From assembly GCF_002954615.1 (NCBI RefSeq), contig NZ_MSCJ01000001.1:186001-250000 (forward strand): DNA of 64,000 bases, given 5' to 3'. Shown here piece after piece: positions 60,403 through 64,000 of this stretch (position 1 is the stretch's first letter; each line of letters opens with the position of its first letter). Source of the stretch: Photobacterium angustum. GTDB taxonomy: Bacteria > Pseudomonadota > Gammaproteobacteria > Enterobacterales > Vibrionaceae. The notes beneath the pieces are model-generated. The model saw only the letters and a program-made list of their open reading frames with translations, was not told the origin of the DNA and did no database searches. The translations under genes were made by a program, and so were the position numbers.

Positions 60403-62475
60403 TCATTTGTTTTGCAATAAAATGGCTTCTAATTCATGCTTTGGCATGGGGCGATAGAAGTGGAAACCTTGGATATAATCACAATTTAAATTAGATAGCA
60501 GTGTGGCTTGTTGACGGGTTTCAATCCCTTCGGCGACAACACTCATTTTTAGTGATTTACCTAAGTTGATGATGTTTTCAATCAAGGTTACCTGTTTGGG
60601 AATAGTGTCGATATCTTGAATAAACGCGCGATCCACTTTAAGTTCATCTAAGGGAAAACGTGCAAGATAAGAGAGCGATGAATATCCAGTGCCAAAGTCA
60701 TCAATCGACAGTGCAAAGCCAAGTTGCTTAATGGCATTGAGCATTTGGATGGTGTGTTCACCATCACTCATTACCGCACTTTCTGTCAGTTCAAAGGTAA
60801 TGTCTGCTGGGTTGATATCTGTTGATAAACGTAATTTATCAACAAAGTTAATTAAGCCTGAATTACCAAACTGTTGCGGCGATAAGTTAATTGCGACTCG
60901 TCCTGTTAGCAGTTTACGTTTTTTCCACTGACTGACGGTGGTGAAGACTTCACGCATGACCGCGCAGCCTAATTGTTCAATTAAGCCAGAGCTTTCTGCG
61001 ACAGGAATAAATTGAGCAGGGCTAATATAGCCTTCTACAGGGTGCTTCCAACGTACTAACGCTTCTGCGCCGTCAATCGCAAAGTCACGGGCATTAACTT
61101 TTGGTTGATACCAGACTTCAAGACCATTATTTTGCAGCGCTTTTTGTAACTCTATTTCCAGCCATAAACGCATTCTCGCTTCTTTGCTCATGGCATCATT
61201 AAATTCAACTAAGCGGTTTCGACCTCGATGTTTCGCTTCATACATGGCGGTATCGGCATTTTGTAGCATCATGCGCGCATCATTACCGTGTCCTGGAGAG
61301 GTGACCATTCCAATTGAGCAGGCTAAGTGCTTTCTAAAATGACGTAGCTCAAACGGTTGATTAACCAGCGCTATGATTTGCTCTGAAATAATCTCGCCAG
61401 TGCGTTCATGCTCAGGGTTTGGTAATAGGATCGCAAACTCATCACCGCTTAAATAGCCCAAAATGGCCGTTTCAGGCAGTAATCGACGTAAGCGTTGTGC
61501 AATTTCTTGTAGCACTTTATCGCCAATATGGTGACCGAGTGAATCATTGATATTTTTAAAGTTATCAATATCAATATAGAGCATCACAACAGGCGTTTCT
61601 GCTTTCATCAGTTGGTCTAATTGACGAGTAAAACCGTGACGATTGAGTAAGCCTGTTAATGGGTCCATTTGTACTAGCTGTTCAATTTGCCCTTGTTGGC
61701 GCTTATTGTCTTTTTCTTGGATGGTTTCGAGTTTCACCAGTAAGGCTTCAGTACCCATTTGTTTAACAGGAGAGATGGTCAGCTTTAAAGGTTTAGTCTG
61801 TTCGTTATGAATAATCGGAAAGTAATTTATTGTCTCTTTATTATCATTATTTTTTAAGCGGTGACTGGTGCAAGGCTGTTTCTGATTATCGTGCAGTAGC
61901 TGATCCAGTGGACGACCCAGCAGTTCCTTTTTTGAATGTAAACCAAGTTGTATCGCTGCTTGATCATTAGCATTAATAATAATGTTATTTTCAACTAAAC
62001 AAATGCCTTCAGTGATCAAGTTATTCAATTGTGTTAACTGATGTTCTGTCTCTTCTAATGAATGGATCAGGATTTGACGTTCAGAAGTATCAATTGAATG
62101 TAGAATAATATGTTGGACTGCGCCGTTGCTATCTAATAATGGAGCAAGACTAAAATGTAGACTTGATTCATATCGGCTATCGTTAAGCACGACTTCAGCC
62201 TCAATACTCTCGCCATTAAATGCACGTTCATAGTAAGGTTTAAGGGAGTGATAATAATGTTGACCTAAGACATTGGTGTCGTTATTGCCGAGTAATTCTT
62301 CTCGCTCAAGGCCACTGATTTCACTAAAGCGATTATTCACCGCGTGATAGTTATGTTGGCGATCAAGGATGGCAAAAAAGAAGGGGCTATTATCCGTCAG
62401 CAAAGGAAACCAATAATCTAGTTGCTCTGTTGGCATGTCGTCACCATTCTCCATAATTTGTGCAGATATGTGCAT
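60403..62475 (-). CDS. PAS-PAS-GGDEF-EAL c-di-GMP signalling protein
   Basis: A 690-residue soluble regulator of c-di-GMP. Two PAS domains (about 20-130 and 145-250) lie before a GGDEF domain (about 263-425) and an EAL domain (about 440-685). The GGDEF signature reads SGDEF (343-347), a variant found in some active cyclases, and I see no RxxD inhibitory site before it. The EAL domain looks active: EALVRWKHP (from 471), DDFGTGYSSLSYL, ELKVDRAFI and EGIE. Phosphodiesterase activity is therefore likely; cyclase activity uncertain. No membrane span, so PAS domains probably sense a cytoplasmic cue. The start is uncertain: ATG 62475, 62454 or 62436. The last has a GGAG upstream. Confidence 0.88.
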   Translation of the reverse strand: MHISAQIMENGDDMPTEQLDYWFPLLTDNSPFFFAILDRQHNYHAVNNRFSEISGLEREELLGNNDTNVLGQHYYHSLKPYYERAFNGESIEAEVVLNDSRYESSLHFSLAPLLDSNGAVQHIILHSIDTSERQILIHSLEETEHQLTQLNNLITEGICLVENNIIINANDQAAIQLGLHSKKELLGRPLDQLLHDNQKQPCTSHRLKNNDNKETINYFPIIHNEQTKPLKLTISPVKQMGTEALLVKLETIQEKDNKRQQGQIEQLVQMDPLTGLLNRHGFTRQLDQLMKAETPVVMLYIDIDNFKNINDSLGHHIGDKVLQEIAQRLRRLLPETAILGYLSGDEFAILLPNPEHERTGEIISEQIIALVNQPFELRHFRKHLACSIGMVTSPGHGNDARMMLQNADTAMYEAKHRGRNRLVEFNDAMSKEARMRLWLEIELQKALQNNGLEVWYQPKVNARDFAIDGAEALVRWKHPVEGYISPAQFIPVAESSGLIEQLGCAVMREVFTTVSQWKKRKLLTGRVAINLSPQQFGNSGLINFVDKLRLSTDINPADITFELTESAVMSDGEHTIQMLNAIKQLGFALSIDDFGTGYSSLSYLARFPLDELKVDRAFIQDIDTIPKQVTLIENIINLGKSLKMSVVAEGIETRQQATLLSNLNCDYIQGFHFYRPMPKHELEAILLQNK

Positions 62476-62663
62476 TGCTGAATAGTAGGCAATCGTATTT
62501 TTACTTATTTCTGTACTCTAACTCGAATATGCCCAACATAGCGAAAATTATTATCAACTTTGCTGAAACAGAAGCATTTTTTTTGACTCAAGGCATAAAA
62601 CGAAATAGCGATCTTGCCATACAATCGAAGACTAAGTGCGATTTTAAACAGGAATAAATCATA

Positions 62664-63185
62664 GTGATTGCTCAACTTCGAAAACAACTAGTTCAACACG
62701 GTCCTTCATTGCTACGTGTACCTGCCAAACTGACACCCTTTTCACTTCAGAAAAAAGTGATGTTGGATGGCTTAGCTATGGTTTTCAAAGAGGCACTAGA
62801 GGATGGTGATTTTGAGTTTTTAGAAGATCGTTGGCTTAAAGTGGAAGTGCGGGATTTAGGCTTACAGTGGTTTATAAGTTACGAAGATGAAAAGTTAGTT
62901 GTAGCAGAATCTTGTGAACAAGAAGATGTGAGTTTCAGTGGTGAGTGTAATGATTTAGTACTTATTGCTGCACGTAAGGAAGATCCTGATACACTGTTCT
63001 TCCAACGTCGTCTTCGAATTGAAGGGGATACTGAGCTAGGACTAGAAGTTAAAAACTTGATGGATAGTATCGATCTTGATTCTTTACCTGCTCCTGTGAA
63101 ATTTATTTTGCAGCAATCTGCCGATTTCATTCATCAAGGTATGCATGATCGCAGTGCTGCCCAAGAGGCCTTAAATGCTCATTAG
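62664..63185 (+). CDS. ubiT: Ubiquinone biosynthesis accessory factor UbiT
   Basis: UbiT is an SCP2-domain lipid-binding protein needed for O2-independent ubiquinone synthesis with UbiU and UbiV. The 173 residues start at GTG 62664 with AGGA upstream. Conserved parts: HGPSLLRVPAKLTPFSLQ, FEFLEDRWLKVEVRDLGLQWF in parts, ARKEDPDTLFFQRRLRIEGDTELGL in parts, and NLMDSIDL. It is divergent from ubiUV as in E. coli, but here a 2-kb GGDEF-EAL gene lies between them. Its end overlaps yhbS by 11 nt. Confidence 0.94.
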   Translation: MIAQLRKQLVQHGPSLLRVPAKLTPFSLQKKVMLDGLAMVFKEALEDGDFEFLEDRWLKVEVRDLGLQWFISYEDEKLVVAESCEQEDVSFSGECNDLVLIAARKEDPDTLFFQRRLRIEGDTELGLEVKNLMDSIDLDSLPAPVKFILQQSADFIHQGMHDRSAAQEALNAH

Positions 63186-63678
63186 ATCCGAAGCTCCCGC
63201 TGATATCTTAACTATTGATACGCTATTAAAAGCCGTATTTCCCACTGATGCTGAAGCTAAACTTGTTATGGCATTACGCGAAAATGGAAATCGAACCTTA
63301 TCGCTGGTGGCGTGTAATGATGAAGGTGAAGTGGTGGGTTATGCTTTTTTTAGCCCTGTAACGGTTGATGGTGTTGACACCAATTGGCAAGGCCTTGCGC
63401 CTTTAGCGGTTCGTGATGATTACCAAAATCAGGGAATTGGTTTGACGTTGCTTGAAGAAGCAAAAAGTGTACTCGCTGATTTTGACTACCCCGTTATAGT
63501 GGCGGTGGGGAATCCTGAATATTATGAAAAAGCGGGCTTTACAAAAGCCGTATTTCATCAACTAACCGCTACTTTGCCTGATACAGAAAATACGTTTATG
63601 GTTTATGAAGTTCTTCCTGAATCAGTCGCACAATATCAAGGTAAGGTTGAATACTGTAACGAATTTAACTCACTATAA
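63175..63678 (+). CDS. yhbS: GNAT-family N-acetyltransferase YhbS
   Basis: A 167-residue GNAT acetyltransferase that uses acetyl-CoA; its physiological substrate is not settled. The acetyl-CoA pyrophosphate-binding motif is VRDDYQNQGIGLTLLEEA (Q/RxxGxG/A type). The later VGNPEYYEKAGF strand-helix is typical of the YhbS group. The start ATG 63175 lies inside the ubiT end (11-nt overlap), so translation is coupled. The ubiT-yhbS pair is also found in E. coli (yhbT-yhbS). Confidence 0.92.
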   Translation: MLIRSEAPADILTIDTLLKAVFPTDAEAKLVMALRENGNRTLSLVACNDEGEVVGYAFFSPVTVDGVDTNWQGLAPLAVRDDYQNQGIGLTLLEEAKSVLADFDYPVIVAVGNPEYYEKAGFTKAVFHQLTATLPDTENTFMVYEVLPESVAQYQGKVEYCNEFNSL

Positions 63679-63724
63679 ATACAAATATTACGTATTTATT
63701 GATTAATGTTTTAACGTCTGACAA

Positions 63725-63758
63725 TGAAAGCACAGTCATATCACGCTGTGCTTTTTAT
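63725..63758 (+). terminator. Intrinsic terminator after yhbS
   Basis: AAAGCACAG TCATATCACG CTGTGCTTT followed by TT. Confidence 0.82.
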
Positions 63759-63866
63759 GTTTAAAATCATTAGTATTGAGAAGTAAGATATCTAATTTCT
63801 ACATATAGCTAATTACTACATCGTGATAATTTGTTACTCATATAAATATAATTAGGACTGTCACCG

Positions 63867-64000
63867 ATGATCCCTCGCAGCATCACATCGCCAAAAAAAT
63901 TCATTATTGGTCAAGATTTACTTTCTCAACTTGATGTTTTTATAAAAGACTTTGGCAATAATGCCTTATTGATTTGTGATGATTTCATTTTAGAACGCGT
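63867..64000 (+). CDS. gldA: Glycerol dehydrogenase-like protein, 5' part
   Basis: The first ~44 codons of a gene cut by the window end. The predicted start MIPRSITSPKKFIIGQDLL and the following NALLICDDFILER resemble the N-terminus of GldA, an iron/zinc-type alcohol dehydrogenase (glycerol to dihydroxyacetone). The catalytic and metal-binding parts lie beyond the window, so other members of the same superfamily are possible. AGGA lies ten bases before the ATG. Confidence 0.65.
   Translation, partial: MIPRSITSPKKFIIGQDLLSQLDVFIKDFGNNALLICDDFILER

Overview
The window is about 64 kb of a conserved chromosome from a marine gammaproteobacterium of the Vibrionaceae, most likely Photobacterium or a close relative. 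Evidence: AT-rich DNA, protein sequences very close to Vibrio and Escherichia orthologues, a VpsR-type regulator directly after lysS, a 283-residue vibrio-type ThyA, an NptA-type Na+/phosphate transporter next to thyA, and an OmpU-like porin. I saw no insertion sequence, prophage, CRISPR array, integron or rRNA operon. It is housekeeping sequence, and most of the interest lies in regulatory DNA and small departures from the family norm.

Layout. 1-7.7 kb: 3' end of brnQ, fldB (minus strand), then xerD-dsbC-recJ-prfB-lysS, with prfB carrying the programmed +1 frameshift. 8-12.2 kb: a VpsR-like enhancer-binding-protein relative with a broken ATPase core, two small hypothetical genes, tas and mutH. 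12.2-12.8 kb: a long AT-rich mutH/rppH intergenic region with DnaA-box-like sites, ten GATC sites and an IHF-consensus match; this looks like a counterpart of the E. coli DARS2 locus. 12.8-21.6 kb: rppH-ptsP-TSUP permease-thyA (no lgt between), nptA, nhaA with a small exported protein, and nhaR. 21.7-31.5 kb: a DUF502 gene and rpsT on the minus strand, then murJ-ribF-ileS-lspA-fkpB-ispH-dapB. 31.5-36.5 kb: carAB behind a regulatory region with a sigma70 promoter, a PurR-box-like site and tandem ARG-box-like sites. 36.5-40.5 kb: a CBS-less MgtE-like gene behind a possibly structured leader, then dacB and a porin on the minus strand. 40.9-47.7 kb: greA (leader terminator), yhbY, rlmE-ftsH-folP-glmM-secG. 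47.7-58.3 kb: tRNA-Leu(GAG), tRNA-fMet, rimP-nusA-infB-rbfA-truB-rpsO-pnp-nlpI. 58.4-63.7 kb: the O2-independent ubiquinone genes ubiV-ubiU and ubiT-yhbS, split by a PAS-PAS-GGDEF-EAL gene. The window ends in the 5' part of a gldA-like gene.

The genes form a few functional groups: translation and RNA turnover (prfB, lysS, ileS, rpsT, rpsO, rimP, nusA, infB, rbfA, truB, pnp, rlmE, yhbY, rppH, greA), envelope building (murJ, lspA, secG, glmM, dacB, porin, nlpI, ftsH), DNA maintenance (xerD, recJ, mutH and the DARS2-like region), ion homeostasis (nhaA/nhaR, nptA, MgtE-like), precursor synthesis (carAB, thyA, dapB, folP, ribF, ispH, ubiTUV) and c-di-GMP-linked regulation (VpsR-like, GGDEF-EAL).

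All calls come from reading the sequence and remembered family features. No alignment, folding or database search was run. Start codons were reassigned where the ribosome-binding site and family length argued for it, notably TTG starts for rpsT, carA, ftsH, rimP and nlpI.
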